Positions 25,582 to 34,902 of a DNA stretch of 64,000 bases are shown piece by piece. Made by a program: the position numbers and the translations under genes. Under the pieces are notes generated by a model. That model saw only the letters and a program-made list of their open reading frames with translations, was not told the origin of the DNA and searched no databases. Positions within the stretch are counted from its first letter, which is position 1. Every line of letters starts with the position of its first letter. Source of the DNA: Limnohabitans sp. (GTDB taxonomy: Bacteria > Pseudomonadota > Gammaproteobacteria > Burkholderiales > Burkholderiaceae_C); the NCBI RefSeq assembly GCF_030158565.1, contig NZ_JAOASQ010000038.1, positions 91,667 to 155,666 of the forward strand, in the 5' to 3' direction.

Positions 25582-26807
25582 GAACGGTAATCCGCGTTGA
25601 TGGTGACGTACTCGTGGCTCAAATCGCAGGTCCAGACGGTGTCGGTGGCGGTGCCGCGGCCCAGGCCCACACGCACGGTGATCTCGCTGCCCTTCATGAC
25701 GCGCTGGCCGTCTTCCTCGCGGTACTCGGGGCGGCGACCGCCTTGCGAGACCACGTGCACATCGTCCAGGTGCAGCTCGATCAGGCCCTGGTCCAGATCG
25801 GTGATGCCGGCATAACCCACTGCCGCCAGAATGCGGCCCAGGTTGGGGTCGCTGGCAAAGAAGGCGGTTTTGACCAGGGGCGAATGCGCGATGGCATAGG
25901 CCACCAAACGGCACTCTTCGGCAGTGCGGCCGCCTTCGACCTGCACGGTGATGAATTTGGTGGCACCTTCGCCATCGCGCACGATGGCGTGGGCCAGTTG
26001 GCGTGCGACCTGCATCAGGCCCTTGAACAAAGCTTGACCGTCGGCGCTGTCCAGCGAAGTGATCTGCGCGTGAGCAGCCTGGTGGGTGGCGATCAGCATG
26101 AAGGAGTCGTTGGTCGAGGTGTCACCGTCGATGGTGATGCGGTTGAAAGACCCATCGGCCAAGGTCTTGACCAAAGCGGGCAGCAAGGCCGGATCGATGT
26201 TCGCATCGGTGGCCACAAAGCCCAGCATGGTCGCCATATTGGGGCGGATCATGCCCGCGCCTTTGCTGATGCCGGTGATGTTCACCGCCTTGCCACCGAT
26301 GTTGACCTGCACGCTGGCCGCTTTGGGCTGGGTGTCGGTGGTCATGATGCCTTCGGCGGCTTGCGCCCAGTGGGCCGCTTGGGCGTTGGCCAATGCAGCT
26401 GGCAAACCGGCGACGATGCGGTCCACCGGCAGCGGCTCCATGATCACGCCGGTCGAAAACGGCAAGATCTGCGCAGGCGCGCATTGCAGCAAGCTGGCCA
26501 AAGCCTCGCAGGTCTGGCGCGCATGGGCCAGGCCCGGGGCACCCGTGCCCGCATTGGCGTTGCCGGTGTTGATCACCAAGGCGCGCACCGCACTGCCTTG
26601 CGCCAGATGCTCACGGCATACCTGCACGGGTGCTGCGCAATAGCGGTTGCTGGTGAACACCCCCGCCACACTGGCGCCTGCGTCCAGCAGCATGACGCTC
26701 AGGTCTTTGCGGTTGGCTTTGCGCACGCCGGCTTCGGCAATGCCCCAACGCACACCGGCAACGGCGTGCAATTGGGCGGGATCGATCTGGGGCAGATTCA
26801 CGGGCAT
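25578..26807 (-). CDS. argJ: Bifunctional glutamate N-acetyltransferase / ornithine acetyltransferase ArgJ
   Basis: This 409-residue protein moves the acetyl group from N-acetylornithine to glutamate, and can acetylate glutamate from acetyl-CoA, in cyclic arginine synthesis. The self-cleavage site is [16 protein letters not shown] near residue 190, where the Thr of ATML becomes the new N-terminus and nucleophile. DTDTQ... is replaced by TTDTQPK at the usual place, and [14 protein letters not shown] is intact. It is the first gene of a three-gene minus-strand run, about 80 bases after secA's stop and separated by a terminator. Confidence 0.96.
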   Translation of the reverse strand: MPVNLPQIDPAQLHAVAGVRWGIAEAGVRKANRKDLSVMLLDAGASVAGVFTSNRYCAAPVQVCREHLAQGSAVRALVINTGNANAGTGAPGLAHARQTCEALASLLQCAPAQILPFSTGVIMEPLPVDRIVAGLPAALANAQAAHWAQAAEGIMTTDTQPKAASVQVNIGGKAVNITGISKGAGMIRPNMATMLGFVATDANIDPALLPALVKTLADGSFNRITIDGDTSTNDSFMLIATHQAAHAQITSLDSADGQALFKGLMQVARQLAHAIVRDGEGATKFITVQVEGGRTAEECRLVAYAIAHSPLVKTAFFASDPNLGRILAAVGYAGITDLDQGLIELHLDDVHVVSQGGRRPEYREEDGQRVMKGSEITVRVGLGRGTATDTVWTCDLSHEYVTINADYRS

Positions 26808-26848
26808 GGTGATCTTTCAAAAATGGAGATGAATTCAAAGTCCACAAA

Positions 26849-26872
26849 CAAAACGGGCCGAAGCCCGTTTTA
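26849..26872 (-). terminator. Intrinsic terminator between secA and argJ region
   Basis: Stem AAACGGGC–CGAA–GCCCGTTT is followed on the minus strand by TTTTGTTTG. It lies between the argJ start (26807) and the secA stop (26888), so it ends secA transcription before argJ. The symmetric A and T flanks would also allow action on the plus strand. Confidence 0.8.
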
Positions 26873-26887
26873 TCCGCTGAGACATGC

Positions 26888-29626
26888 TCAAGCCAACTTG
26901 CCGTGGCATTGCTTGTATTTTTTGCCACTGCCGCAAGGGCAAGGATCGTTGCGGCCCACCAGGCCCCAGTCCTGCTGACCGCCAGCGGCGACGGTTTGCG
27001 GCTCGCCCGACTCGTCGGGTGCGCTGTAGGTCACGTTGCTGATGTGCTCGGCACGCTCTTCGATGTCGTGCGCAGCTTGCTCGATCTGCGCTTCGGACTC
27101 GATGCGCACCAACATCAAGGTGCGGGTGACTTCGTTTTTGACCGAGTCCAGCAATTGACCGAACAGCTCGAAGGCTTCGCGCTTGTATTCCTGCTTGGGT
27201 TGCTTTTGGGCATAGCCGCGCAGGTGGATGCCTTGGCGCAGGTAGTCCAGCGCACTCAGGTGTTCGCGCCAGTGGGTGTCGATGCTTTGCAGCAAGACCA
27301 TGCGTTCAAACGGCGTGAAATTGACTGCGCCCACTTGGTCGAGCTTGGCCTGGAACTGGGCATGGGCCGCAGCCACCACGGTCTCCAGAATCTCTTCGTC
27401 GGTGATGGCGTTGGAGGCCTGCACTTTTTCACGCAGGTTCAAAGGCAGTTGCCATTCATCGGCCAGTACTTTTTCAAGGGCTGCCAGGTCCCACTGCTCT
27501 TCCACCGTTTCGGCAGGCACGAATTGACGCACCAAGTCGGTGAAGCAGCCTTCACGCAGCGATGCGATCTGGCTTTCCATGTCTTGCGCATCCAGGATGT
27601 CGTTGCGCTGCTGATAGATCACCTTGCGCTGGTCGTTCGAGACATCGTCGTATTCGAGCAATTGCTTGCGGATGTCGAAGTTGCGCGACTCCACTTTGCG
27701 CTGGGCGCTTTCGATGCTGCGGGTCACGATGCCCGCCTCGATGGCTTCGCCCTCGGGCATCTTCAAGCGGTCCATGATGGCGCGCACGCGGTCGCCCGCA
27801 AAGATGCGCATCAGCGGATCGTCCAGACTCAAATAAAAGCGCGATGAACCGGGGTCACCCTGGCGGCCCGAACGGCCACGCAGCTGGTTGTCAATGCGGC
27901 GTGACTCGTGGCGCTCGGTGGCGATGATGCGCAAGCCGCCGTTGGCTTTGACCTGCTCGTGGGTTTGTTTCCATTGTTCGCGCAAGGCGGCGACTTTGGC
28001 TTGGCGATCGGCTTCAGACAAGGACTCGTCGGCTTCGATGGCCTGCACGTCTTTTTCGATGTTGCCGCCCAGCACGATGTCTGTGCCGCGACCAGCCATG
28101 TTGGTGGCAATGGTGATCATGGCCGGACGACCGGCCTGCGCCACGATGTCGGCTTCACGGGCATGCTGCTTGGCGTTGAGCACCTGGTGCGGCAAGTTCG
28201 CTTGCGTGAGCAATTGCGAAATCAGCTCGGAGTTCTCGATCGAGGTGGTGCCTACCAGCACGGGCTGGCCGCGCTCATGGCATTCACGGATGTCGGCAAT
28301 CGCAGCGGTGTAACGCTCTTCGGAAGTCTTGTAAACGCGGTCGAGTTGGTCTTCGCGCTGGCTCTTGCGGTGGGGCGGGATCACCACGGTCTCCAGACCA
28401 TATATTTCCTGGAACTCATAGGCCTCGGTGTCGGCCGTACCGGTCATGCCACCGATCTTGTTGTACAGGCGGAAGTAGTTCTGGAAGGTGATCGAGGCCA
28501 TGGTCTGGTTCTCGGCCTGGATCTGCACGCCTTCCTTGGCTTCCACCGCCTGGTGCAGGCCATCGCTCCAGCGGCGGCCGCTCATCAGGCGACCCGTGAA
28601 CTCGTCCACGATCACCACTTCGCCGTCTTGCACCACATAGTGCTGGTCGCGGTGGTACAGGTGCTGCGCGCGCAGCGCGGCATTCAGGTGGTGCATCAAG
28701 GTGATGTTGGCCGGGTCGTACAGGCTCGCGCCTTCCGGGATCAAGCCCAGTTGGGCCAGCACGGCTTCGGCTTTTTCATGACCGTCTTCGGTCAAAAACA
28801 CCTGATGTGATTTTTCGTCCACGGTGAAGTCGCCGGGTGTGATGATGCCCTCACCCGTGCGGGGATCGGCTTCGCCTTCCTGGCGCGTCAGCAGGGGGAT
28901 GACCTGCTTCATCGCCAAATAGGTGGCGGTGTGGTCTTCGGCTTGCCCGCTGATGATCAGTGGCGTGCGGGCTTCGTCGATCAGGATCGAGTCCACCTCA
29001 TCGATGATGGCGTAGTTCAGCGTGCGCTGCACACGGTCTTGTGCTTCATAGACCATGTTGTCGCGCAGGTAATCGAAGCCGTATTCGTTGTTGGTGCCGT
29101 AGGTGATGTCCGAGTTGTAAGCGGCCTGCTTTTCCTCACGGGACATCTGAGCCAAGTTGATACCGACCGACAGCCCCAGAAAGTTGAACAGCTTGCCCAT
29201 CCACTGCGCATCGCGGCTGGCCAGGTAATCGTTCACCGTGACCACGTGCACGCCGCGGCCTGCCAAGGCGTTCAAATACGCAGGCAATGTCGATGTGAGC
29301 GTCTTGCCTTCACCGGTGCGCATCTCGGCGACCTTGCCGTTGTGCAAGGCGATACCGCCGACCAGTTGCACATCGAAATGCCGCATCTTCATGACGCGCT
29401 TGGAGCCTTCACGCACCACGGCGAAGGCTTCTGGCAGCAAAGCATCGAGCGTCTCGCCTGAGGCCACGCGCTGCTTGAAGCTTTCGGTCTTGGCGCGCAA
29501 TGCGTCGTCGCTCAAGCCTTCCAGACCGGCTTCCAGGGCATTGATGCGCTCCACCGTTTTGCGGTATTGCTTGAGCAGACGATCGTTGCGGCTGCCGAAA
29601 ATTTTGGTGAGGAATGGGATGGCCAT
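26888..29626 (-). CDS. secA: Preprotein translocase ATPase SecA
   Basis: The ATG at 29626 ([18 protein letters not shown]) has GGTGGA ten bases upstream and gives 912 residues; the GTG at 29641 is less likely. It shows [14 protein letters not shown] near residue 100, the DEVD box [11 protein letters not shown] near 205, and [10 protein letters not shown]. The terminal zinc-binding tail [17 protein letters not shown] is intact. SecA drives secretory proteins through SecYEG with ATP at the cytoplasmic face. It is divergent from the DciA-like gene. Confidence 0.98.
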   Translation of the reverse strand: MAIPFLTKIFGSRNDRLLKQYRKTVERINALEAGLEGLSDDALRAKTESFKQRVASGETLDALLPEAFAVVREGSKRVMKMRHFDVQLVGGIALHNGKVAEMRTGEGKTLTSTLPAYLNALAGRGVHVVTVNDYLASRDAQWMGKLFNFLGLSVGINLAQMSREEKQAAYNSDITYGTNNEYGFDYLRDNMVYEAQDRVQRTLNYAIIDEVDSILIDEARTPLIISGQAEDHTATYLAMKQVIPLLTRQEGEADPRTGEGIITPGDFTVDEKSHQVFLTEDGHEKAEAVLAQLGLIPEGASLYDPANITLMHHLNAALRAQHLYHRDQHYVVQDGEVVIVDEFTGRLMSGRRWSDGLHQAVEAKEGVQIQAENQTMASITFQNYFRLYNKIGGMTGTADTEAYEFQEIYGLETVVIPPHRKSQREDQLDRVYKTSEERYTAAIADIRECHERGQPVLVGTTSIENSELISQLLTQANLPHQVLNAKQHAREADIVAQAGRPAMITIATNMAGRGTDIVLGGNIEKDVQAIEADESLSEADRQAKVAALREQWKQTHEQVKANGGLRIIATERHESRRIDNQLRGRSGRQGDPGSSRFYLSLDDPLMRIFAGDRVRAIMDRLKMPEGEAIEAGIVTRSIESAQRKVESRNFDIRKQLLEYDDVSNDQRKVIYQQRNDILDAQDMESQIASLREGCFTDLVRQFVPAETVEEQWDLAALEKVLADEWQLPLNLREKVQASNAITDEEILETVVAAAHAQFQAKLDQVGAVNFTPFERMVLLQSIDTHWREHLSALDYLRQGIHLRGYAQKQPKQEYKREAFELFGQLLDSVKNEVTRTLMLVRIESEAQIEQAAHDIEERAEHISNVTYSAPDESGEPQTVAAGGQQDWGLVGRNDPCPCGSGKKYKQCHGKLA

Positions 29627-29849
29627 GTTTGCGAGATCCACCTACAGCCATAAGCCGAGGAACAGACCGTCTATCCTGTCAAGTTAAAAGGTTCATTTGA
29701 AGCCGGGGCCACAGAAAACAAGTCCTGCACGACCCCGACCTGGCCCTGTCAGACCAAAGGATCATTTTAGCCTCTGACGGTGACCGTTCTGGGCTGGATC
29801 CATGCCTGCGCGGTGATGCTGCGTGATAATGCTTTGGCCTCGGTTCAAC

Positions 29850-30158
29850 ATGCAAAGACGCCACCACCCCATCCCCCTGCAACAAGCCGTGCAAGAGTCA
29901 CCCACTTTTGCACTGCTGGCCAGCCGCGTGCGCGAATCATCCGAGCGCCTTCAGGCCATTCGCAGCCTGCTGCCTGCCCCTTTGCGCGCCAGTATTCAAG
30001 CCGGGCCGATCGAAGAGGGCTCCTGGTGCTTGCTGGTCAGCTCCAACGCCGTTGCGGCCAAATTGCGTCAGATGACCCCCGCACTGCAAGCTCATCTGAA
30101 CCAAAAAGGTCTGCAAGTGACGGCCATCCGCATCAAGGTTCAAAACCAGCGTCTTTGA
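29850..30158 (+). CDS. DciA-like (DUF721) protein
   Basis: The ATG at 29850 gives 102 residues (QRRHHPIPLQQAVQESP); the upstream start in the track is less natural. The core FALLASRVRESSERLQAIRSLLPAPLR, quoted partly as ERLQAIRSLLPAPLR, and the C-terminal AKLRQMTPALQAHLNQKG match the DUF721 pattern. DciA proteins help load the replicative helicase DnaB in bacteria lacking DnaC. Position opposite secA is typical of Burkholderiales. The domain call is moderate because the protein is short. Confidence 0.7.
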   Translation: MQRRHHPIPLQQAVQESPTFALLASRVRESSERLQAIRSLLPAPLRASIQAGPIEEGSWCLLVSSNAVAAKLRQMTPALQAHLNQKGLQVTAIRIKVQNQRL

Positions 30159-30173
30159 GGGTCGAGACCCAAG

Positions 30174-30208
30174 AAAAAAGCCCCTGATCTTGCGATCAGG
30201 GGCTTTTT
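30174..30208. terminator. Bidirectional terminator shared by the DciA-like gene and tRNA-Thr
   Basis: The 11-bp stem AGCCCCTGATC–TTGC–GATCAGGGGCT is flanked by six A and five T residues. It is 16 bases after the DciA-like stop on the plus strand and six bases beyond the tRNA 3' end on the minus strand. Confidence 0.93.
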
Positions 30209-30213
30209 AATTT

Positions 30214-30289
30214 TGGTGCCGCTTGTCGGATTCGAACTGACGACCTACCGCTTACAAGGCGGGTGCTCTACCAACTGAGCTAAAGCGGC
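30214..30289 (-). tRNA. tRNA-Thr(TGT)
   Basis: The minus strand folds as a 76-base cloverleaf including encoded CCA. The acceptor stem is GCCGCTT/AAGCGGC with A discriminator, the D-arm is GCTC…GAGC, the anticodon loop CTTGTAA gives TGT (reads ACA), and the T-arm is GTCAG-TTCGAAT-CCGAC. The A-C mismatch in the T-stem also occurs in E. coli tRNA-Thr. Position 27-43 is C-T, slightly weak. A TAAAAT box lies nine bases upstream. Confidence 0.97.
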
Positions 30290-30298
30290 ACGGGCTAG

Positions 30299-30304
30299 AT
30301 TTTA
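30299..30304 (-). promoter_or_regulatory. Probable -10 box of tRNA-Thr
   Basis: TAAAAT on the minus strand ends nine bases before the tRNA 5' end. The gap to sspB contains no clear -35, so only the -10 is called. Confidence 0.4.
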
Positions 30305-30345
30305 ACGCGCTAAGCACAGCACTTTGGCCGAGCACGCGTAATTTT

Positions 30346-30786
30346 TTACTTTATTCGCGTCAACGCGGGACGCCCCGAAACCGGCGGCGGCGTGGGTTCA
30401 CCATCGCCCTCATCGGCGCTTGATTTGTCCACGGCCGCTAAGTTGGCCGGCACCGACTCTTCGTCGCTGACCGGAAACGCCATGCCTTGACCGTTCTCGC
30501 GGGCATAGATGGCCATGACACGGTGGATGGGCACCATGATGTCGCGCGGCTTGCCGCCAAAGCGGGCCTTGAATTCAATGAACTCATTGCCCAGCTTGAG
30601 CGAACTGGTGGCGTCCATGCTCACATTCAGGACGATCTCGCCGCCTTGCACATATTCACGCGGCACCTGCACCGAGCCATCGACCTTGACCGCCACATAG
30701 GGCGTGAAGCCGTTCTCGGTACACCACTCATACAAGGCCCGAATCAGGTACGGGCGGGTCGATGGCAGTTCGGTGTCGCTGAACAT
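30346..30786 (-). CDS. sspB: ClpXP protease specificity-enhancing factor SspB
   Basis: The ATG at 30786, with GAGG six bases upstream, gives 146 residues; the TTG start at 30804 would abut the sspA stop. The N-terminal fold begins STRPYLIRALYEWCTENGFTPY (quoted: YLIRALYEWCTENG), with VLNVS and RFGGKPRDIMVPI in the tag-binding domain. A flexible acidic linker leads to the tail RPALTRIK, which resembles the ClpX-docking motif. SspB delivers ssrA-tagged proteins to ClpXP. It forms an operon with sspA. Confidence 0.95.
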   Translation of the reverse strand: MFSDTELPSTRPYLIRALYEWCTENGFTPYVAVKVDGSVQVPREYVQGGEIVLNVSMDATSSLKLGNEFIEFKARFGGKPRDIMVPIHRVMAIYARENGQGMAFPVSDEESVPANLAAVDKSSADEGDGEPTPPPVSGRPALTRIK

Positions 30787-30804
30787 GTCGGTCCTCACAG
30801 GCAA

Positions 30805-31416
30805 TTACTTGCGCATGACTTTCTCGGAAGGGGTCAATGCTTCGATGTAGGCAGGGCGCGAGAAGATGCGCTCGGCGTACTTGAGCAAAGGTGCGGCATT
30901 CTTGCTCAGCTCGATGCCGTAGTAGTCCAGACGCCAGAGCAGCGGCGCGATCGCCACGTCCAGCATCGAGAAGTTGTCACCCAGCATGAACTTATTCTTC
31001 AGGAACACGGGAGCCAACTGGGTCAGGCGGTCACGGATGTGGGCGCGTGCCTTCTCCAGTGCCTTGTCGTTGCCCTTGAGGGTGCGGTTTTCCAGCGTGA
31101 CGACGTGGGCAAACAGTTCTTTCTCAAAGTTGAGCAGGAACAAGCGCACGCGTGCACGGTCGACTGGGTCACCGGGCATCAACTGAGGGTGTGGAAAACG
31201 CTCGTCGATGTACTCGTTGATGATGTTCGATTCGTACAGAATCAGATCGCGCTCGACCAGGATGGGCACCTGACCGTAGGGGTTCATCACATTGATGTCT
31301 TCGGGCTTGTTGTAGAGGTCCACATCACGGATCTCGAAGTCCATCCCTTTTTCAAACAACACAAAGCGGCAGCGGTGTGAAAAAGGGCAAGTGGTTCCGG
31401 AATAAAGCACCATCAT
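30805..31416 (-). CDS. sspA: Stringent starvation protein A, SspA
   Basis: This 203-residue glutathione S-transferase-fold protein has an N-terminal thioredoxin-like domain (LYSGTTCPFSHRCRFVLFEKG) and VPILVERDLILYESNIINEYID, then an all-helical domain. The CPFSHRC segment is the typical SspA variant that lacks usual GST catalysis. SspA binds RNA polymerase and helps stress and stationary-phase expression. It is followed by sspB with a 18-base gap and preceded by petC and a terminator. Confidence 0.94.
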   Translation of the reverse strand: MMVLYSGTTCPFSHRCRFVLFEKGMDFEIRDVDLYNKPEDINVMNPYGQVPILVERDLILYESNIINEYIDERFPHPQLMPGDPVDRARVRLFLLNFEKELFAHVVTLENRTLKGNDKALEKARAHIRDRLTQLAPVFLKNKFMLGDNFSMLDVAIAPLLWRLDYYGIELSKNAAPLLKYAERIFSRPAYIEALTPSEKVMRK

Positions 31417-31438
31417 GGCGGGAGGCTCCTCAAAAAAT

Positions 31439-31473
31439 CAAAAAGAGTGGGAGGCCACAAAGGCCCACCACTC
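31439..31473 (-). terminator. Terminator between petC and sspA
   Basis: On the minus strand GAGTGG…CCACTC and inner GGCC/GGCC pairing around a TTTGT loop form an imperfect hairpin followed by TTTTTG. A second stem, ACCCGG/CCGGGT at 31480-31499, stands just before it. It ends the petABC transcript. Confidence 0.6.
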
Positions 31474-31509
31474 CACAAGACCCGGCTCAAAGACCGGGTG
31501 GAAGATCAA

Positions 31510-32277
31510 TTACTTGATGTCTTTCCAATAAGCGGCATTCAAGCGCCAGGCGATGAATGTGAAACATGCCAGGAACAGCAAGACCCACACGCCAATGCGC
31601 ACGCGGCTGTTTTGTGCAGGCTCGGCCATCCACTGCATGTAGCTGACCAGGTCACCCACGGCAGTATCGTACTGCTGAGGTGTCATGGTGCCGGGCTTGA
31701 CTTGTTTCCAGCCTTTGAAGATTTGCACGGCATGGCCATGTTCTTCACGCTCTTCGTAGACGGGCTGGCGCTCGCCTTGCAGTTCCCACAAAACGTTGGG
31801 CATGCCCACGTTCGGGAAGGCCAGGTTGTTCCAGCCGGTGGGCTTGCTTGCATCGCGGTGGTAGCTGCGCAGGTAGGTGTAGAGGTAATCTGCACCGGTG
31901 CCGCCATGACCGGAACGCGAACGTGCCATCAAGGTCAAGTCAGGTGGATTCTTGCCGAACCACTCCTTGGCTTGCAGCGGATCGATCGCTGCCTTCATGG
32001 TGTCGCCCACCTTGGTGGAAGCGAACAAGAAGTTGTCCTTGATCTGCTGCTCGGTCAAACCGATGTCTTTCAAGCGGTTGTAACGCATGAAAGCAGCTGA
32101 GTGGCAGTTCAGGCAATAGTTGACGAACAACTTGGCGCCGTTTTGCAAAGCAGCCAGGTCATTGGTCTTGGAGGGGGCCTTGTCCCAGGCGATGGTGTCG
32201 CCACCGGAAGCCTGTGCGCCTGTCACCAATCCGAGGGCCATCACAAAGCCCAACGCGAGTTTCTTGAGGTTTTTCAT
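31510..32277 (-). CDS. petC: Cytochrome c1 of the bc1 complex
   Basis: This 255-residue protein has a signal peptide (FVMALGLVTGAQA) and the heme-binding CLNCH near residue 55. A likely Met ligand lies in FPNVGMPNVLWE, and a C-terminal membrane anchor (IGVWVLLFLACFTFIAW) precedes a short basic tail. It accepts electrons from the Rieske centre and passes them to soluble cytochrome c at the periplasmic side. It is the last gene of the petABC operon, 20 bases after petB. Confidence 0.97.
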   Translation of the reverse strand: MKNLKKLALGFVMALGLVTGAQASGGDTIAWDKAPSKTNDLAALQNGAKLFVNYCLNCHSAAFMRYNRLKDIGLTEQQIKDNFLFASTKVGDTMKAAIDPLQAKEWFGKNPPDLTLMARSRSGHGGTGADYLYTYLRSYHRDASKPTGWNNLAFPNVGMPNVLWELQGERQPVYEEREEHGHAVQIFKGWKQVKPGTMTPQQYDTAVGDLVSYMQWMAEPAQNSRVRIGVWVLLFLACFTFIAWRLNAAYWKDIK

Positions 32278-32297
32278 GTTCTTGAATCTCCGTGATC

Positions 32298-33707
32298 TCA
32301 GTGAGGCGTGAAGGTCACGCGGTCAGGAACGGGCTTGGGCGTACCCAGCTTGCTCCACCAAGGCATCAACAGGAAGAAGCCGAAATAAAACAAGGAACCG
32401 ACTTGAGAGACACGCTCACCAATAGGCGATGGAGGCTGCACACCCAAGTAGCCCAGGATCAGGAAGTTGACCACGAACACGGCATACAGGTATTTGTGCC
32501 AGTCAGGACGGTAGCGGATCGACTTGACGGGGCTGTTGTCCAGCCATGGCAAGAAGAACAGGATGACAACAGCGCCACCCATGACGACCACACCCCAGAA
32601 CTTGGCATCGATGGCCAGCATCATGGCGGAAACCACCACAGCAGCACCGATCACAGCGCCCTTGAGCAACTGAGGCAGTTTGCCTTTGGCCACAGCCAGG
32701 ACAGCACCGATGACCACGCAAGCGATCAAGGCATACATCATCTCGCTGGTGATGGCACGCAGCATGGAGTAGAACGGCGTGAAGTACCACACAGGTGCAA
32801 TGTGCAAAGGCGTGGTCAGTGGATCGGCCGGGATGAAGTTGTTGTACTCAAGGAAGTAACCACCGAACTCAGGCGCGAAAAACACAATCGCGGTGAACAC
32901 CATCAGGAACAGGCTCACTGCAAAGATATCGTGCACTGTGTAGTAAGGATGGAAAGGGATGCCGTCCAGTGGGTGACCTTGGGCATCTTTGGGGGCGTTG
33001 GGGCCCTTGATTTCAACGCCGTCCGGGTTGTTGGAGCCGACTTCGTGCAGCGCAATGATGTGCGCCACCACCAGACCCAGCAAGACCAAAGGCACAGCGA
33101 TCACGTGGAAGCTGAAGAAGCGGTTCAAGGTGGCGTCGCCCACCACGAAGTCACCACGGATCAGCAAAGCCAGATCAGGACCGATGAAAGGAATGGCCGA
33201 GAACAGGTTCACGATCACCTGGGCGCCCCAGTAGGACATCTGGCCCCATGGCAGCAGGTAGCCCATGAAGGCTTCGGCCATCAGGCACAGGAAAATCGCA
33301 CAACCGAAGATCCAGACCAGCTCGCGCGGCTTGCGGTAGCTGCCGTACATCAGGCCACGGAACATGTGCAGGTACACCACCACAAAGAAAGCTGAAGCGC
33401 CTGTGGAGTGCATGTAGCGGATCAACCAGCCCCAAGGCACATCGCGCATGATGTATTCGACAGAGGCAAAAGCCACAGCCGCATCAGGCTTGTAATGCAT
33501 GACCAGGAAAATCCCGGTGACGATCTGGATGACCAACACCAACAAGGACAAAGAGCCAAACATGTACCAGAAGTTGAAGTTCTTCGGTGCGTAATATTCG
33601 CTCAAATGCTCTTTGTAGAGCTTGGAAGCGGGGAAGCGGTTGTCCACCCAGTTCAGCAGTTTTTCGCCAGCAGGCGCGTTGGGGGAAATTTCTTTGAATT
33701 CAGCCAT
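32298..33707 (-). CDS. petB: Cytochrome b of the bc1 complex
   Basis: The ATG at 33707, with GGAG five bases upstream, gives 469 residues; the ATG at 33719 overlaps petA. Eight or more membrane helices are visible, with heme-ligand His pairs in RYMHSTGASAFFVVVYLHMFRG (quoted: RYMHSTGAS, VVYLHMFRG) and RFFSFHVIAVPLVLLGLVVAHI (FHVIAVP, VVAHI). The PEFGG-type quinol site PEFGGYFLE is intact. Residues after 400 add further helices common in betaproteobacteria. Confidence 0.97.
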   Translation of the reverse strand: MAEFKEISPNAPAGEKLLNWVDNRFPASKLYKEHLSEYYAPKNFNFWYMFGSLSLLVLVIQIVTGIFLVMHYKPDAAVAFASVEYIMRDVPWGWLIRYMHSTGASAFFVVVYLHMFRGLMYGSYRKPRELVWIFGCAIFLCLMAEAFMGYLLPWGQMSYWGAQVIVNLFSAIPFIGPDLALLIRGDFVVGDATLNRFFSFHVIAVPLVLLGLVVAHIIALHEVGSNNPDGVEIKGPNAPKDAQGHPLDGIPFHPYYTVHDIFAVSLFLMVFTAIVFFAPEFGGYFLEYNNFIPADPLTTPLHIAPVWYFTPFYSMLRAITSEMMYALIACVVIGAVLAVAKGKLPQLLKGAVIGAAVVVSAMMLAIDAKFWGVVVMGGAVVILFFLPWLDNSPVKSIRYRPDWHKYLYAVFVVNFLILGYLGVQPPSPIGERVSQVGSLFYFGFFLLMPWWSKLGTPKPVPDRVTFTPH

Positions 33708-33718
33708 GTCGTTCTCCA

Positions 33719-34315
33719 TCAGGCCTTCTTGTCTTCACCAATGAGCAACTTGGTGTCAGACAGGTACATGTGCGGAGGCACTTCGAGGTTGTCAGGCGCA
33801 GGCTTGTTCTTGAAAACGCGACCAGCGAGGTCGAACGTCGAACCATGGCATGCGCAGAGGAAACCACCCTGCCAGTCATCCGGCAGCGAGGGCTGGGCAC
33901 CGGTTGCAAATTTTTCTCCAGGCGAGCAGCCCAAGTGGGTACAAATACCCACAGCCACCATGATTTCAGGCTTGATCGAACGGTGACCGTTCTTGGCGTA
34001 TTCAGGCGTGGGGTAAGCATTGCGACTGGATGTCGGGTCGGCCAGACTGCCCTCGACCTTTTTCAAGGATTCGAGCTGCTCAGGCGAGCGCTTCATGATC
34101 CAAACTGGTTTGCCGCGCCACTCGACAGTGAGCTTCTCACCCGTTTTGAGGGCGGAAATGTCCACTTCGACGGCTGCGCCAGCGGCTTTAGCACGTTCGG
34201 AGGGTTGGAAGCTGCTGACGAAGGGGGTGGCCACAAAGCCAGCGCCTACGGCGCCTGCGCAAGTGGAGGCAATCAGCCACGTCCGCTTGCTGCTGTCGAC
34301 TGGGGTGTCACTCAT
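33719..34315 (-). CDS. petA: Rieske iron-sulfur subunit of the bc1 complex
   Basis: This 198-residue protein has the [2Fe-2S] motifs CTHLGCSP and CACHGSTFD near residues 125 and 155. The N-terminal anchor is preceded by [10 protein letters not shown], a KR-type twin-arginine signal as expected for Rieske proteins exported by Tat. The tatABC genes lie 4 kb away in this window. It takes electrons from ubiquinol and passes them to cytochrome c1. It is the first gene of petABC, with TACAAT about 40 bases upstream. Confidence 0.97.
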   Translation of the reverse strand: MSDTPVDSSKRTWLIASTCAGAVGAGFVATPFVSSFQPSERAKAAGAAVEVDISALKTGEKLTVEWRGKPVWIMKRSPEQLESLKKVEGSLADPTSSRNAYPTPEYAKNGHRSIKPEIMVAVGICTHLGCSPGEKFATGAQPSLPDDWQGGFLCACHGSTFDLAGRVFKNKPAPDNLEVPPHMYLSDTKLLIGEDKKA

Positions 34316-34354
34316 GGGATTCCTCTAGCGAGTCGTTATCGGGGTCAACCGAGG

Positions 34355-34360
34355 ATTGTA
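34355..34360 (-). promoter_or_regulatory. Candidate -10 box of petABC
   Basis: TACAAT on the minus strand lies 40 bases before the petA start. No clear -35 at standard spacing is seen, so this is tentative. Confidence 0.4.
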
Positions 34361-34407
34361 GCGGAGTGAAACAGGCAACCGACTTACAAAGCTTGAGGAC
34401 AGTTGAT

Positions 34408-34437
34408 TTGCCCCCAACAAAAAATAAACTTTATGAT
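34408..34437 (+). promoter_or_regulatory. Candidate mscL promoter
   Basis: TTGCCC and TATGAT are separated by 18 bases and lie 25 bases upstream of the mscL ATG, in an AT-rich patch. AGAGGA follows as a ribosome site. Confidence 0.45.
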
Positions 34438-34461
34438 TCACATTTTTCGAAGAGGATTCCC

Positions 34462-34890
34462 ATGTCATTTTTTCAAGAATTCAAATCTTTCGCGGTTAAA
34501 GGCAACGTGATGGACTTGGCTGTGGGCGTGATCATTGGTGGCGCCTTCGGCAAAATTGTCGATTCCGCCGTTGGCGACTTGATCATGCCGCTCATCAGCA
34601 AGGCATTCGGAGGCTTGGACTTTTCCAGCTATTACATTGGCTTGGCAGGGCAAGCAGCAGGCCTGTCCCTGCTTGAGGCCAAAAAGATCGGCGCTGTGTT
34701 CGCCTACGGCAGCTTCATCACCGTGGCGTTGAATTTCATCATCCTGGCCTTCATCATCTTTGTGATGATCCGTCAGATGAACAAAATGGTGGCATCCCAA
34801 CCAGTGGACGCTGCACCCACCGAAGCCATCACCCCTGAGGACGTTTTGTTGTTGCGCGAAATCCGCGACAGCCTCAAAAACAAGGGTTGA
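34462..34890 (+). CDS. mscL: Large-conductance mechanosensitive channel MscL
   Basis: The ATG at 34462 with AGAGGA upstream gives 142 residues; the longer track ORF has no support. The N-terminal amphipathic helix [20 protein letters not shown] leads into the pore helix [18 protein letters not shown] second membrane helix is [19 protein letters not shown], and the C-terminal cytoplasmic helix is [13 protein letters not shown]. It opens on hypo-osmotic shock to release solutes. It stands alone, convergent with pdxA 13 bases away. Confidence 0.97.
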   Translation: MSFFQEFKSFAVKGNVMDLAVGVIIGGAFGKIVDSAVGDLIMPLISKAFGGLDFSSYYIGLAGQAAGLSLLEAKKIGAVFAYGSFITVALNFIILAFIIFVMIRQMNKMVASQPVDAAPTEAITPEDVLLLREIRDSLKNKG

Positions 34891-34902
34891 CGCACCGCGC
34901 AG

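Noticed and set aside
25614-26978. 454-residue plus-strand ORF antisense to argJ
   Set aside because: Shadow frame; argJ on the other strand is intact with all active-site motifs.
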